Below, in pieces: positions 32,533-44,560 of a stretch of 64,000 bases of DNA; within the stretch, counting starts at the first letter, position 1, and every line of letters starts with the position of its first letter. A program made the position numbers and the translations under genes. The stretch comes from Talinum fruticosum (lineage: Eukaryota; Streptophyta; Magnoliopsida; Caryophyllales; Talinaceae): contig JAITYX010000065.1 in assembly GCA_021018815.1 (NCBI GenBank), positions 977,001 to 1,041,000 of the forward strand, given 5' to 3'. Under the pieces are notes generated by a model, which ran no database searches, was not told where the DNA came from, and was given only the letters and a program-made list of their open reading frames with translations.

Positions 32533-33895
32533 ATCCGGTTCAATCTTCATAATATCCTCGCCTGGTTTTTAGTACTTGCTTTTGGATGGTTGGTCGGGAG
32601 CTAACCCTAGGTCATTCCTTGATAACATCTCCCTCTAAATAGAGAGCCTTGGCTCTCATTACCACATGACTTCCTACCTTAACCTCATGCTATTGAAATC
32701 GCCTAAGAGCTACTGAATACTCTCTTTAGTATTCCGATCTCTTGGTCTCTTTTCAACTGTTCCCATTCTACAATCTAATCTCACCACATCTGAACCCATA
32801 ACCTCCATCTTTCACACATTTGCCTACCTATCTCCACAAAATACTCATAAAAAGCCCCTTCGATTCGCCATCGTCGTATGAAGAGATTCGAATCGCGAGT
32901 GAGACAACTTGAGGGCACGAGATCCGATTTTCACAATGGTTTATTTTATTTGATGCTTTATTATTTTTTGTATTGTTCACAAACGATGTATCGCTTTTAA
33001 TTCCTCCCCTTCCGAAATAATCTTTTAGTTTTCCTCTTTCTTTTTTTGGCGGTGGCCTTTCTTTTCGTTTTCGTTTTGCTTTTCTTTTTGTTATTTCGTT
33101 CTTTACCGCTTTCTTTATTTATGCCTTTATCGCATTCCTTAATTATGTCTTGGTTGCTTTAATCCTTTTCGTATGTTGTTGTATGCTTGTGTTTTCGCAT
33201 TATTTTTATTCACTACTTAAACTAGTGATGGTCGTCTTCGGACGGGCGAAACGGAAGGGTTTATTCCTACATTTCGTACCCTTGCCGCCGAGTTCGATTC
33301 TCGGTTCAAAGACCGATGGAGTCATTTCTAGCGTCTTCTTGTCTTAGTTTTCCCAAACTGAGATTAGAAGAGCAAATTTTTACTTTTGTTTTTGTTAGTT
33401 TTTCTTTCATAAAAACATACTGGCGATTCCTCTTTTGCTTTATTTCTATTGCATTTCACCTCGGTTTTTCTCACTACATGATAAAAGAAAGATGGGATTC
33501 TAGATCTTCCAAGCTAGAGTAGAGACTAAGGCTGATCTCCTCATATGTGGCCTCTGTCCGGCGCAGGGCACCATCGTGTGCGGTCGCCACCGCATTGAGT
33601 GGTCGGCGGGTAGGGCTTCAGTCAAGATTGGTGTTGTCTCGGTAATCCACCCCTAAAGACTCATGTGAGATTCAAAACCCTAACTTTATTTATCGTTCGG
33701 TTAAAAAATAATATCCAGGACTTCTCAAAATAATTACTAAAATAAAAAGGTTATTAAAACCGCCATTCGACTTTGCTTAATTCGCTTTAAATCAAACTTA
33801 ATAAAATTCGAAAATCTTAATAAAAAGGTTCATCCCCACATTCCAAAATCGACTTTCTAAAACCATCTTCAAAACCACCTTTATTATCCGATTCA
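32533..33895 (+). repeat. Tandem duplication in gypsy LTR, unit 1
   Basis: It starts ATCCGGTTCAATCTTCATAA and parallels unit 2 through the promoter region, the pyrimidine-rich region and the end block up to AACCATCTTC. The two units have diverged clearly by substitutions and small indels, so the duplication is not recent. The TATA position reads TCTAAATAG here (decayed). Confidence 0.85.
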
Positions 33896-35227
33896 ATCTT
33901 CATAATAGCTTGCCCTGGTTTCTGTTGCTCCTTTTGGACGAGCTGTCCGAGAGGTAACCCTATGTCATTCTTTAACCTAACCTCTCCCTATAAATAGAGG
34001 GCATTGGCTCTCATTCCCACACGACTTCCTGCCTTAACCTCACGCCATTAAAAGCCGCCTAAGAGCTACTAAATACTCTCTTTGGTATTTTGATCTCTTC
34101 GTCTCTTTTCAGCCTATTCACATTCTACTCTCCATCTCACCACATCCGAACCCATAATCTCCAGTCGAGTCACACATCCGCCTACTGTCTCCACAAAAGG
34201 CCCTTCAATTCGCCACCATCGTATCACAAGATCAAGATCCGAGATCCGGATCGGTAGGTTGGACAACCCGAGGGTACGAGATCCAATTTTCACAACGGTT
34301 TACTTTATTTTATGCTTTCTTTATTGTTTATCGTATTGTGGAAAAACGAAGTATCGCTTTTAATTCCTCCCTGCCTGATGTAATCTTTTAGTTCTCCACT
34401 TTCATTTCTTTTCGCTTTGCCTTTCTTTTCTTTTTTCTTTTGCTTTTCTTTTTGTTATTTCTTTCTTTACCGCTTTCTTTATTTACGCCTTTATCGCTTT
34501 CCTTAATTATGTTTTGGTTGCTTTAATCCTTTTTCATATGTTGTTGTATGCTTGTTTTTTTGCATTATTTTAATCATAAGGTCGTCTCCGTACGGGTGGA
34601 CCGAAAGGGTTTATCCCTATGTTTAGTACCCTCCCCGAATCCGATTCTTGATTCAAAGACCACTTGGAGTCATTTCTAGGCTCTTTTTATCGTAGTTTTC
34701 CCATACAAAGATTGGAAGACCAAATTTTTACTTTTTCTTTTGTTAGTTTTTCTTTCCTAAAAATTGATTGGCGACTCCTCTTTTGCTTTATTTCTATTGC
34801 ATTGCATCTTGGTTTTTGTCACTTTGTAGGATAAAAGAAAGAAGGGATAGGGCACAAGCCGAGGCTAATCTCCTCAGTTGTGGCCTCGGCCGATGCTAGC
34901 CACCACTAGGTGTAGGTCACCACCTGAACCAGAGTGGTTAGTAGGCGGGGCTTCGGTCCAGGTTGGTGTTTTCAAACGGATCTGGCCCTAAAGCCTCACG
35001 GAAGATTCAAAACCCTAACTTTATTTATCGTCTAGTTAAGAAATAATATCCTGGGACTTTTCAAAATAATTATTAAAATTTAAAGGTTAATAAAACCACC
35101 ATTCACTTTTGCTTAATTCGCTTTAAATCAAATTTAATAAAGTTTGGAAATCTTAGTAAAAGGTTCATCCCCACATTGCAAAATCAACTTTCTAAAACCA
35201 TCTTAAAAAACAATCATTAAAACAAAT
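33896..35227 (+). repeat. Tandem duplication in gypsy LTR, unit 2
   Basis: It starts ATCCGATTCAATCTTCATAA and runs to the next ATCCG at 35,228, giving 1,332 bp. It keeps a good TATAAATA at 33,989. Confidence 0.85.
33989..33996 (+). promoter_or_regulatory. TATA box in gypsy LTR (duplicated unit 2)
   Basis: TATAAATAGAGGGC lies before a stretch that is conserved in all gypsy LTR copies here (GGCTCTCATTCCCA). It is the likely LTR promoter. Confidence 0.55.
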
Positions 35228-35271
35228 ATCCGACACAAGTGGGGAAGCTCGCGGGTGGCGTGGTTCCTACA

Positions 35272-36400
35272 GAACTTAGTAAGCCCGGTCTACCTTGTCG
35301 AGGGGCTCAAGTACAATCTTTTGAGTATCTCCGAGTTATGTGAGAAAGGACAAGAGGTAAGTTTATCGAGACCAAATTGCTTCATTACTGATGCTACTTC
35401 GGATGAGACAAAACTCGTTGTCCGAGGCTAATGATGATTCATGGACATGGCATCATAGATTGGTTTATGCACAAAAGGGAAATAAGTGAGATCTTCATTT
35501 AAGCGAGTCAAAACTGTTTCCACCTCGAAAGTGACTGAATTGATTCATATAAATTTATGTGGTCAAATCCTTGTCAAAAGCCGAGGAGGTAAATCATATG
35601 TGCTTGTCATTTTTGATGATTTTTCAAGATTTACCTGAGTTTGTTTTCTAAAGAACAAGAATGAAGCCTTTAAAGAATTCACCAAGGTCTGCAAGAAAAT
35701 TCAAGTAGAGTATAAGACTCGGATAAGAAGAATTCGAAATGACCATAGAAGGGAGTTTAATAAACTCGAAATTTGCAAATTTCTTCAACAAAAATGGTAT
35801 CTCCCACAACATCTCAGCAGCCAGAAATCCTCAACGGAATTGAGTAGTGGAGAGAAATAACGGAACTCTTGAAGAAATACGAAGGGCAATGGTTATTTAA
35901 AACTATCTTACTTACTATTTATGGGCTAAGTAGTGAACACGAGCAAACTACACTCTCAACGAGATGCCTAATTCCATTATGAAGAAAACACCCTATGAGC
36001 TATACAAAGGAAAGGAGCCTAACATCTCATACTTCAAGCCATTTGGGTGCAAGTTCTTTGTGCATAACAAGGGTGAGGAACATTTGACTAAGTTTGATGC
36101 TAGGGCATATGAAGGTATACTTCTAGGATATTCTTTACATAGCAAAACTTACTGCATTTTTAAGAAAACGACTAATAAAGTAGAAGAAAGTAGCCACTTT
36201 ATTTTTTATAAAGTTAATAATGGCAGAGTTAATTGAACCTACATTCTTATATTTGAAGTCGGATAGAAATGATGATGAAATAGTGGAAGCTAGGCTCGGA
36301 ATGATGGAAAACAAAAGAAGTAAACCTACTTAGAATGAGCTAGTTCAAGAACCAGGTCGGACAACTAAAGAGCAAGAAGAAGTAGAGACACAACCAGCTC
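35272..36400 (+). pseudogene. Copia D integrase
   Basis: It resumes with LVSPVYLVEGLKYN, then the pre-integrase block in pieces, ELIHINLCGQILVKS (integrase start), SYVLVIFDDFSRF, DHRREFN and VVER-type sequence. An open piece at 35,964-36,236 reads KKTPYELYKGKEPNISYF, FGCKFFVHNKGEEH and ILLGYSLHSKTYCIF. Stops and frameshifts are frequent. B, C and D show parallel organisation here. Confidence 0.8.
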
Positions 36401-37560
36401 GGACATTTAAAGAAACAAGTGCTCAACCATCCAATGTGGTAAACCAAAGGTTAGGTAACACTTTTAAATTTGGTTCTAGTCATCCATATGAGAATATCAT
36501 TTCTAACATCAACTCAGGGGTAAGAACTCCGTCTTCTTTGCATAATCTATGTGCATTTTCGATATTCATTTCATTAATTGAACCTAAAACTACAATGGAA
36601 GCCCTACTTGAACTTGAATTGGTAAAGGCACTGCAAGAAGAGCTATCACAATTTGAAAGAAACAAAGTTTTGACCTTCACCAAACAACTTTCTCACCACC
36701 CACTTCTAGAGACAAAATGGTTATTTAAGAACAAATTGGATGAGAAAGGGTTGGTAGTCAGAAATAAGGTTAGCCTTGTTGCTCAGGGGTATAAAAGAAG
36801 GAATAGATTGTAGGGAAACCTATGCACCAGTTGCAAGAATTGAGGCAATCAAAATTCTTTTACCATTTGCATCTAGCATGAATATTAAGCTATATCAAAT
36901 AGATTTTAAGTGTGCATTTTTTAATGGCTATGTTCAAGACGAAGTATATGTTAAGCAACCCCATGGATTTGAAAACTTTCAATTTCTTAATCATGTTTCA
37001 AATTACAAAAAGCTTTATATGGCTTGAAACAAGCTCCAAGAGCTTTGTGCGAAAGGTTAAGTAGTTTATTGGTTGAAAGTGGATTTAAAAGAGGTTTGAT
37101 TGACAAAACCTTATTTGTATAAACCAAAGGGAAAGAATTCTTATAATTAATATCTATGTTAATGATATAATTTTTGTCCTACTAATGGGATTTTATGCCA
37201 AGAATTTTCTTAGCTTATGAGGCGGGAATTCCAAATGAGCATGATGGGAGACCTTAATTTCTTTCTTGGATTGCAAATCAAGCAAGACAAAGATGTAGTC
37301 TATGTCCATCAATCCAAGTAGTTAAAGGATTTTCTCAAGAAGTACAAGTTATAAGATGTTAAACCAACAAGCAACTCAAATGTGTAGCAAGTACCAAACT
37401 TCACTTAGATGAAAAAGGTAAGTGAGTTGATTAGAAACTCTACAGAGGTATTATCAAATAACTACTTTACCTAACATCTAGTAGATAAGATAAAATGTTC
37501 GAGTGTCTGTTTATGTGCTAGATTCCAACCAAATCCAAAAGAATCACATCTCACTACGAT
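36401..37560 (+). pseudogene. Copia D reverse transcriptase
   Basis: NQRLGNTFKFGSSHPYEN leads into [62 protein letters not shown], then KKLYMA with KQAPRALCERL in the next frame. The active site reads Y-V-N-D at about 37,153 in place of Y-V-D-D. MSMMGDLNFFLGLQIKQDK and KDFLKKYKL follow. The catalytic change plus several frameshifts make it inactive. Confidence 0.84.
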
Positions 37561-38095
37561 GAAGAGAATTTGTAGATATCTTGTAGGAACTCAAACACTT
37601 GTTCTCTAGTACTCAAAAGATTCAAGTCCGATTCTCGGTGGATACTCGGACGCCGACTATGCTAGGTATAAGGTTCATAGGAAGAGCACTTCAGGAGCAT
37701 GTAAATTTCGGGTTAATCACTCATCTTCTAGCATCAAAGAAGAAAAATTCAGTCGCCTTATCAATAGTTGAGGCTGAGTACATAGCGACAGGAGCTTGCT
37801 ATGCTCGGTTATTGTGGATCGAGCAACATCCGAAGGATTTGGAATTGATCGTCTCCACTATTCGTATAAAGTGTGATAATCAAAGTGCTATTAGCATTAC
37901 CAAAAATTTAGTTTAGCATTCAAAGACTAAGCACATTGAGGTCGGATAGCATTTTCTAAGAGAGCATTCTGAAAAAGGTGATATAGAACTTGAATTTATT
38001 CCTACTAAGCTCCAATTGGCTCATATTTTCACTAAACCTATAAATGAGGATCACTTTTTCTTCATTAGAAATGAGTTTGGTACGTTGAAGGCATG
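37561..38095 (+). pseudogene. Copia D RNase H
   Basis: The open piece 37,599-37,916 crosses the RNase H, with a shift before ASKKKNSVALSIVEAEYIA, then CYARLLWIEQ and RIKCDNQSAISITKN (catalytic Asp). After a stop come KTKHIEVG, DIELEFIPTKLQ, HIFTKPINEDHF and FIRNEFGTLKA, with a stop at 38,095. It is broken by at least two shifts. Confidence 0.82.
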
Positions 38096-38694
38096 ATTAG
38101 ATGTTTTATTCCATGATCTACTATATGTCTATATTAATCATACATGTTTCTTTAAGTATAGTCCGAATAACTGGTAATTCAGTTGAAAGTTAATGAAAAT
38201 GAGCTCTAGTTGTGAGTATGTGAGATGCTTCCAAGCACTAAGATAGATAACTGCGTAAGACGTAGTCAAGAGAAAATGGGCAACAAAATTATGAGGTTAT
38301 TTCTAATTTAATAGAGAATTTTAGAAAAATTTTCAAAAATTTCTCTCTCTCTCTCCCTCTCACATGTAATCATATGGAAACTAGTTGTTGGGAGAACTTT
38401 CATAAAGTAACCGTTGAGTGACACTAGAATTACAATAGTTTCAACTAGCCGTTGCATTAATAACTGGGTCGATTACGATTTCTATCCATCGAGAGCATTT
38501 GTCTATAAATATCACTCTTTCATTCTCATTCACATACTTTGCCACATTGCTCCCACTTTCTCTAAAGCTCTTCACTCGGAACTTCTTGGTCAATCGGACT
38601 CTCTCTGCTCGATCCGACTTAGACTCGGGTTCTCATTTTTACTCTCTCTCACACTTCAACTCATCCAAGTCCATCTTTATCAATCTCTTTCATA
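38096..38694 (+). promoter_or_regulatory. Copia D pol-ORF3 spacer with internal TATA box
   Basis: The spacer contains a (CT)n tract at about 38,341-38,361, TAACCGTTGAG at 38,408-38,418, CTAGCCGTTGC near 38,446, and CTATAAATA with TATAAATA at 38,504-38,511, about 190 bp before ORF3. The layout matches the LTR promoter (AACGG boxes, then CTATAAATA). It may be an internal promoter for ORF3; this is inference. Confidence 0.5.
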
Positions 38695-39501
38695 ATTCCT
38701 AAGAGAGGTCCAGCGTTGAAGGAGGTTTAGCAACCAAAAAGGTTAGAACTTCTAAAATCGTTTCTTCTCAGCTGAGGAATCTTAAAAAGAATCCTCAAAA
38801 GGAAAAGCCCCGACTTTTGAAGATCCCAAACATTCGATCGTCGCCTAGCACTATTTTCTAGACGATCAAATCTTCTCTTTTATCAAACTATATTGGGTTG
38901 AAAAAGTTAAGAAATAAGGGTTTTTGAATTCCTCTGCTCCTATGACTATATCTACCTGGATTTAGTCTCAAAATTCTATATGAGCCTGTCCACCTAGGAC
39001 AATGTTCTTTACTCCTTGGTTCAAGACAAAAGAATCATCGTGAACCTCCATCTTCTTCACGAGACTTTTCACTATTCAATGACTTGTTTCTTGATACTAA
39101 TTCAATTCCTTTCGGTGTTGCTAACAAATTTTTCTCTAAATATGTTCGAGCCATGCCCATGGCTCATAAAAATTTCTCAGTCACCCAGTTGAACTCTAAG
39201 GCCAGACTTCATTATTTCTTTTTAATGAGAATTATGTTCTTTTCCTATTACTCAAAGGAGAATCCTAATAGTAGTGTCCCCAAAGTTTTGTTTGATATTC
39301 TCGAATAGTACGAAGTTGACGTCTTCCCTTTCTTAACCGAGTGGCTTCGGTCCCCGGGGACTCAAAGAAGCCACCTTATTCTTTTAGAACCCTTCTAACC
39401 AAAATTTTTAATCACTTTGGGATCAAACCGCTTGAGGATAACAACAAAATTTTGGAGCCGGTTGTTTCTATTGGCGTAAAGCTTCGAATCTCGGATACAG
39501 G
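38695..39501 (+). pseudogene. Copia D third ORF, N-terminal part
   Basis: The start ATG has become ATT at 38,695, followed by PKRGPAL as in B. In broken frames come LVSKFYMSLS, VNLHLLHETFHY and, in the open piece 39,084-39,308, FLDTNSIPFGVANKFFSKY, LHYFFLMRIMFFSYYSKENP and KVLFDILE. The plant-transposon-protein-like core is thus recognisable. It is cut at 39,502 by a solo gypsy LTR and continues at 41,456. Confidence 0.65.
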
Positions 39502-41455
39502 TGTAGACACCTAAAAGGTGTCGTCCGTTATCTCTTTATTTACGTATTTTTATTACTGTTGGCCCGATGATGAAATCCCGAGTACTGTGTGAGGATATGG
39601 ATGTCGGACTGTGATGGATTGGTGCAACATAAGCTAGTAAACCACAAATAACCCCTAGCACCAAATAAATAGTTTTTGCTTTGGGTCGGTCCACAAATGC
39701 TCTTTTGTTTCGGACGATTCAAGAACCGGGCCGAGCCTTTAAAAATGATGGAGTCCAATATTGTGTGCCGAGATATTCCAAGTTTAGAATACCGCATTTT
39801 ACTTTTGTCCAAAGCGGACAAGGAGTTGAAGACCTTAAGACAGCGTTAAAGCATAGCATTTCATGATTATGAGAATCAAAGTCCTGCGTTTAAGCTTCAC
39901 AAGACAGTCCACACGAGACTAGAAGCTTTTCCCCTCAAAACGACGTCGTGGTCGGCGCACGCCTTCTAGAAACATTAAATGGAACGCTGTGTTTTGGCTT
40001 GGAGAATCCCTCGGATACACGCTAGGGCACGAAGCCCTACGAGAACCTTGGTGGCCAGCACTCGCACCCCGGTTCTATCCTGTTTTATAACCTTCTTATC
40101 CGGTTCAATCTCTTAGGATTTGGCCCGATTTATTTTCAGCTGCTTAGATGGCTAGATGGAGGAAAATCCTAGGTCATTTGTGACCTAGGTCGTCTCCCAT
40201 AAATAGAGAGCCTTGGCTCTCATTCCCATACTGGCTTCCTTAGCATCACGCTATAGAAAGCTAATCCGAATACTCTTCTCTAAATGTCACTCTGCCAAAA
40301 TTACTATAAAATATTCATCTTCTTTACCTACTCCCATTGAATTCGTGAAAAAGATAAAGAATATTTGGTTATTCTAATCTCTAGGAACTCATTCGAGTTG
40401 ATCATTACTTTTCCTACATGCATAATTCACAAAACAAGCCCTTTTTCGTTTATTTGTCGTTGTTGCATCAAGAGATTCATTGTGGAGATCCAACTTAGCA
40501 AGGTGGGACAACCTAAGGGCAATTATCCAGTCTTCAAACGGTTTATTTATTTTCATGCTTTTTATTGTTTTCCGTATCGTGGTTTAAGAGATGTAATGGC
40601 TCCTTTATTTCCTCCCCGATCGATGCAATTCTTTTAGTTTACGCTTTTCTTTTCTTTACCGCTTTATTTATCATGCTTGGTTGCTTTTATTTATCGTCGT
40701 AATATGCTTGTTTTCTTGCTTGTTTTATATAATTTAAATTCAGTACTTAAATTAGTAATGGCCGTCTTTGGATTGGCGGAACTTAAGGGTTTTCCCTACG
40801 TTTCATACCCTCGCCCTCGAATCGATTCTCGGTTCAAAGATCGATTGAGTCACTTTTATCCATTTTCGGTCATAGTTTTCCCATACTAAGATCGATAGAG
40901 CAAATCTTTATTTTTGTTTTTGTTAGTTTTTCTTTCCTAAAAAATGTTTTATTCTTATTGAATCTACATCCCAATTGTTTTCGATTTACAGGATAAAAAA
41001 TATTAAGGTTACGGATCCGTCAACTGGGCAAAGAGCGAGGCCGACTCCACCAGCTAGGGCCTCGGCCGGCACCAGCTACCGCCAGGTATAGGCCGCCGCT
41101 GTACCGGGTGGTTGACAGTGAGGCTTCGATCCACATTGGTGTTTTCACACCAATCTAGCCCTAAAGCCTTACGACGGAACCTAAATCTTAATATGTATTT
41201 ATCCTTTAATTAGTAAATAATATCCTGGAATTCTAAACATAATTCTAAAATTAAATGATTAATAAAATCGCCATTCAACTTTGACTAAATCGCTTTAAAT
41301 CGGATTTAATAAAACTCGAAAATATTAACAAAAGGTTCATCCCCACATTCCAAAATTGACTTTCCAAAACCATCTTAAAAAATCAATCTTTAAAAAAGAA
41401 AGACTCGACACAAGTGGGAAAGCTTGGCGGGCCTCGGCCGGCCACGGTTCTTACA
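39502..41455 (+). mobile_element. Solo gypsy LTR in copia D ORF3, 1,954 bp
   Basis: It starts TGTAGACACC and ends GGTTCTTACA. Flanking ACAGG and CCGAG suggest a decayed 5-bp duplication of CCAGG; the uninterrupted homologue in B and C reads GGATACCAGG at this point. It is the clean single-unit reference for this LTR family. ATAAATAGAGAGCC near 40,199 marks the promoter. It carries no internal element sequence. Confidence 0.85.
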
Positions 41456-42240
41456 CCGAGAAGCCGAGCCTGGTTTCTAGACTCATTCTTCTTCCTTCTC
41501 CTCCAAAGAAGAATACACAAGAAATTCCTCTTACGGTAGCGAGGTTCTTCTTCTTAACTTGTCCTCTCTGCTTAACTCTTTGAGCGGATGGCTTCTTAGT
41601 TTCTTGCTCTGGGTCAAGAGTTTCACTCAACTCTAGTCGACTTCCAAAGCCTTTGTCCCACTCCTAACCCACATGCAAGCAGTAACTCGAAGCGGATTGA
41701 TCGGAGTAAAACTTTAATTAATGAGCTACAAGATGCCATTAGAAGGCGGGAAGAGCTTATTAAGCTTCTCAAAGAGCCTCCAAGTAGAAGAAGAAGCGGG
41801 AGATTCCTCCTTAGATTCAAATGAACAAACCCCATAAGCTGCATCACAAGAAGAATCATTTTATAAGGACACGAAATAGCTTATGAGCAAGTCGGAAGTT
41901 GGCAATTCGGTGGTCTCTCCATCTCCTCAGCCCATTCAACCTATTTCGGTTAAGGACTTAGAAGTGGACGAAGAAGAAGAGCGACCCTTGATTTATCGTA
42001 GGAGAACAACTTAGCTTCCTTATTCTGAACCCTCTTCATTGTTTCCTCCACCTCCACCATCGCCGACCATGCAAGCCCCGAGCTCCTCTAACATATATCA
42101 CCAAAGGCATAGGGCACGAAGGCTATCCTCTTATACTCAAACTGATCCACCCCGTTGTTGATTCTATTTTTAGTAATATTTTTTCAATCTAACATTTTTT
42201 TCCTCCTTGTTTCCTATATTTTAATGAAATGCATAAAGGG
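41456..42240 (+). pseudogene. Copia D third ORF, C-terminal part
   Basis: The reading resumes after the solo LTR. Recognisable words shared with B and C are IRRREELIKLLKEP (coiled-coil-like; compare LVELLKER in C), a Glu-rich stretch and a Pro-rich end (SSTSTIADHAS in one frame). Several stops are present. The similarity ends near ATGAAATGCATA at about 42,226, as in B. Confidence 0.55.
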
Positions 42241-42461
42241 AGAAATAGTTACTTGGTATAAGGGAGTTATTTCAGTTTGTCTTAATTTTTATTTTGTTTG
42301 TATATCAGCTCCTCTAATTTCAACGATAATTTATGTTATTCACTTTCTATCTTATACAACCTACTTTTTTCTCTAATACATGCATATTCTGTTATGATAT
42401 TATCATATTTTATGCTTTATAATAGAGACTAACATATTCTAATTGCTTTAATGACCATATT
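42241..42461 (+). other. Copia D 3' untranslated remnant
   Basis: AT-rich sequence like the 3' UTR of B, cut by the E LTR at 42,462 before any purine tract. Confidence 0.5.
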
Positions 42462-42990
42462 TGTTAGTCAAACATTGTATCTAACCAGTTAGACATACAC
42501 GTTTAGTAGTTGGAAATTATACTAATTAATTTCACTGATTATATTCCCCTTGAATTATTTTATCCGATTTCACATTAAGATCTTGTTTCCTTATGTGACG
42601 CAATTACAAACCATATCTTTAAGGAAAGATTTTGGTTGATACTATTCCCAGTATTTATGGATATATAACAATTATATTTTTAGCATGATAAATCTTCCTA
42701 TTTCCCTAGATTATATTGTGCTTAACTTTAGAAGAATACGGTCGATTACGCTATTTAAGGTTTGAAGAAGTAGAAGTGGCAACCATTGAAATTAAGTATT
42801 GATTGAAGGGTTTCAAGGTTGGTCATAGAATAGTGTACAAGCATTTCGGAAGAAACTTAAAAAGGAATGAAACAAGGTTTTTAATGCAAGTTAGACAGTG
42901 AAGATTTTGTTACCTGGTCGGACATAAAAAACAAATCACAATGGTAACTTTTTCAAGTCACAATGATCTTGTATAAGCGAGAGAAGGTTA

Positions 42991-42998
42991 TAAAAGAC
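42991..42998 (+). promoter_or_regulatory. TATA box in copia E LTR
   Basis: TATAAAAGACAAAGATC, about 330 bp before the LTR end. Confidence 0.55.
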
Positions 42999-43090
42999 AA
43001 AGATCAAGACCAGGAAGAAGTAAGCCAGAGAGAAACATTTCATCTTATCATATTCTATCTCCTATAATCTCAAACACATTCTATCTTGTG

Positions 43091-43170
43091 GCAAAGTGTC
43101 TTAGGGAAGATTACTTTGTGAGTTGTAGTAGCAAAGAGTCTTCGGGAAGACTACTTTGTGAGTTGTAGCA
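43091..43170. repeat. 40-bp tandem pair in copia E LTR
   Basis: Two 40-bp units (43,091-43,130 and 43,131-43,170) begin GCAAAG and end GAGTTGTAG plus two bases; they differ at a handful of positions. Confidence 0.85.
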
Positions 43171-43355
43171 CTTGAGCGAAGTGTTAGTGAAGGGCCTCTA
43201 GAGTAAGTGTACTCGAGAGGTCAGTTGGTGAGTTAAGTGAAGGGCTTATCTAACAGTCGGACAATAAGAGAACTAAAGGATAATCCTAAGGCAGGAAACC
43301 TTAGGCGGTTACTAACCTAAATATTTTGATTTACGCCAAGATCGTGAACAAACAA

Positions 43356-44560
43356 ATGTGTCATGTCCTTGTGGACAAACCACCTGTCTTTAATGGGTCG
43401 AACTTTTCCCATTGGAAGAGACTTATTGAAGTCTTTATACAAGATCACGAGTATGAGATATGAGAAATTGTTCAAGGTGTAAATTACACTCCCATAACTC
43501 GAAGTTGAAGGTGTTAAAACTACAAAGCTCAAAGCTGATTTTATCGCCACTAAAATGCTCAAATATTCAATGAATTTTCAAGCAATTAATATCATGTCTG
43601 TGTCTGCTTCTATTCAAATGAATTCAATTGAATATCTGCCTGTGAGATAGAAAAATAAATATGGAACACTAGTAACAACCTACGAAGGTACTAGTTAGGT
43701 CGGATAGTAAAAAATCGATCAATATGTTCATAAATGTGAACTATTCAAGATGCTTCCTGAAGAAGGAATCATAGGTGGGAGGTGTTGACGCACAACGACC
43801 AATCCTGAAAGACCACTCTTTCCTCTAAGGATGCCTAACCCCGCACATTCGGGGAAGGTAGGACACTAAGACTATATTAGATTTTCAAAGATCCTCAATA
43901 ATTTGAAATCACTCGGCAAGAAATACTCGGATGAGGAAGTAGTCGAACATCCCCGGATGCCTTCTAAGACAAAAATGCGGACCCAAAGTCACCGAAATTG
44001 AGGAAGCACAAGATCTAAGCCAACTAAAGATGGATTATCTGATTGCCAAGTGATTTACTTATGAGATCCATCTTTAAGATGAGTTCGATGAACCAAAATA
44101 GAAGAAAGGCGTTACATTGAAGAGCATTAACGAAAAGATTCTCTGTCTAAATCATCTCCAGTTGATAAAGATGCTATAGCTCTCATTGGTTCTAAATTCA
44201 GAAAGATGTTTAGTAAGAACAAATACAAAAAGAGATTCAACCATGACTCATCTTTAAGAAAACAAGACAAGTATCGAAAAGGTAAGAAAAATTCTCTAAA
44301 AACGAATATGATTCTGGTAATTATTTTTGTTATAGATCCCCAAACCATATGATGAAGGACTCGCACAAATGTGAGGAAAAAGAAAGACAAGAAAAAGAAC
44401 TTTTCCAAAGGAAAGAAAACCATGTTAGAACTTGGAGTGACTTTGACTCCAACAAAAATGAAAGTGAATCTAAGGAAATTGCCAACCTCTATCTAATGAC
44501 CAAAGATATTCTTGCACCATCCGACCCAGTCGGACTTAAGTCATTTAGTCAAAGGAAGTA
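43356..44560 (+). pseudogene. Copia E gag
   Basis: ATG at 43,356 gives MCHVLVDKPPVFNGSNFSHW, matching the N-terminal copia gag block (xxPxFxGxNFxxWK), then VFIQDHEYE. After shifts come the VWNTL/TYEG-type and SLPRCLLRQKCG-type regions in pieces, and the knuckle region SPNHMMKDSHK at about 44,336, missing one codon and its last Cys. A Lys/Glu-rich stretch and IANLYLMTKD follow. Stops and shifts occur throughout. Confidence 0.72.

Larger units (their letters stand above)
31949..35271 (+). mobile_element. Solo gypsy LTR with internal tandem duplication
   Basis: It starts TGTAGACACC and ends GGTTCCTACA, flanked by TAACT and GAACT (5-bp duplication with one change), inside the copia D protease-integrase. 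At 3,323 bp it is about 1.36 kb longer than the related solo LTR at 39,502-41,455 because a segment is present twice: 32,533-33,895 and 33,896-35,227. The junctions share ATCCG. Removing one unit leaves about 1,960 bp, the normal LTR size. No internal gypsy sequence is present, so it is a solo LTR. Confidence 0.85.
28331..42461 (+). mobile_element. Ty1/copia (SIRE-like) element D
   Basis: D inserted into the RT of copia F. It carries a 5' LTR (28,331-29,722), primer site, gag, protease, integrase, RT, RNase H and ORF3, all broken by stops. Three later insertions lie inside: a MITE (31,055-31,240) and two solo gypsy LTRs (31,949-35,271; 39,502-41,455). Copia E starts at 42,462, before any D purine tract or 3' LTR, so the D 3' LTR should lie beyond the right edge of the window if it survives. 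Confidence 0.85.
42462..43317 (+). repeat. Copia E 5' LTR, about 856 bp
   Basis: The ends are short inverted repeats: TGTTAG on the left and CTAAC(C) on the right. A TATA box, TATAAAAG, lies at 42,991. A 40-bp tandem pair lies at 43,091-43,170. Gag begins 38 bp later. The primer site after it is very decayed. The LTR is not similar to those of B, C and D. Confidence 0.65.

Noticed and set aside
31949..35271. A complete gypsy element with two LTRs and no interior
   Set aside because: The second unit starts inside the LTR (at ATCCG), not at TGTAGACACC, so this is a tandem duplication within one LTR.
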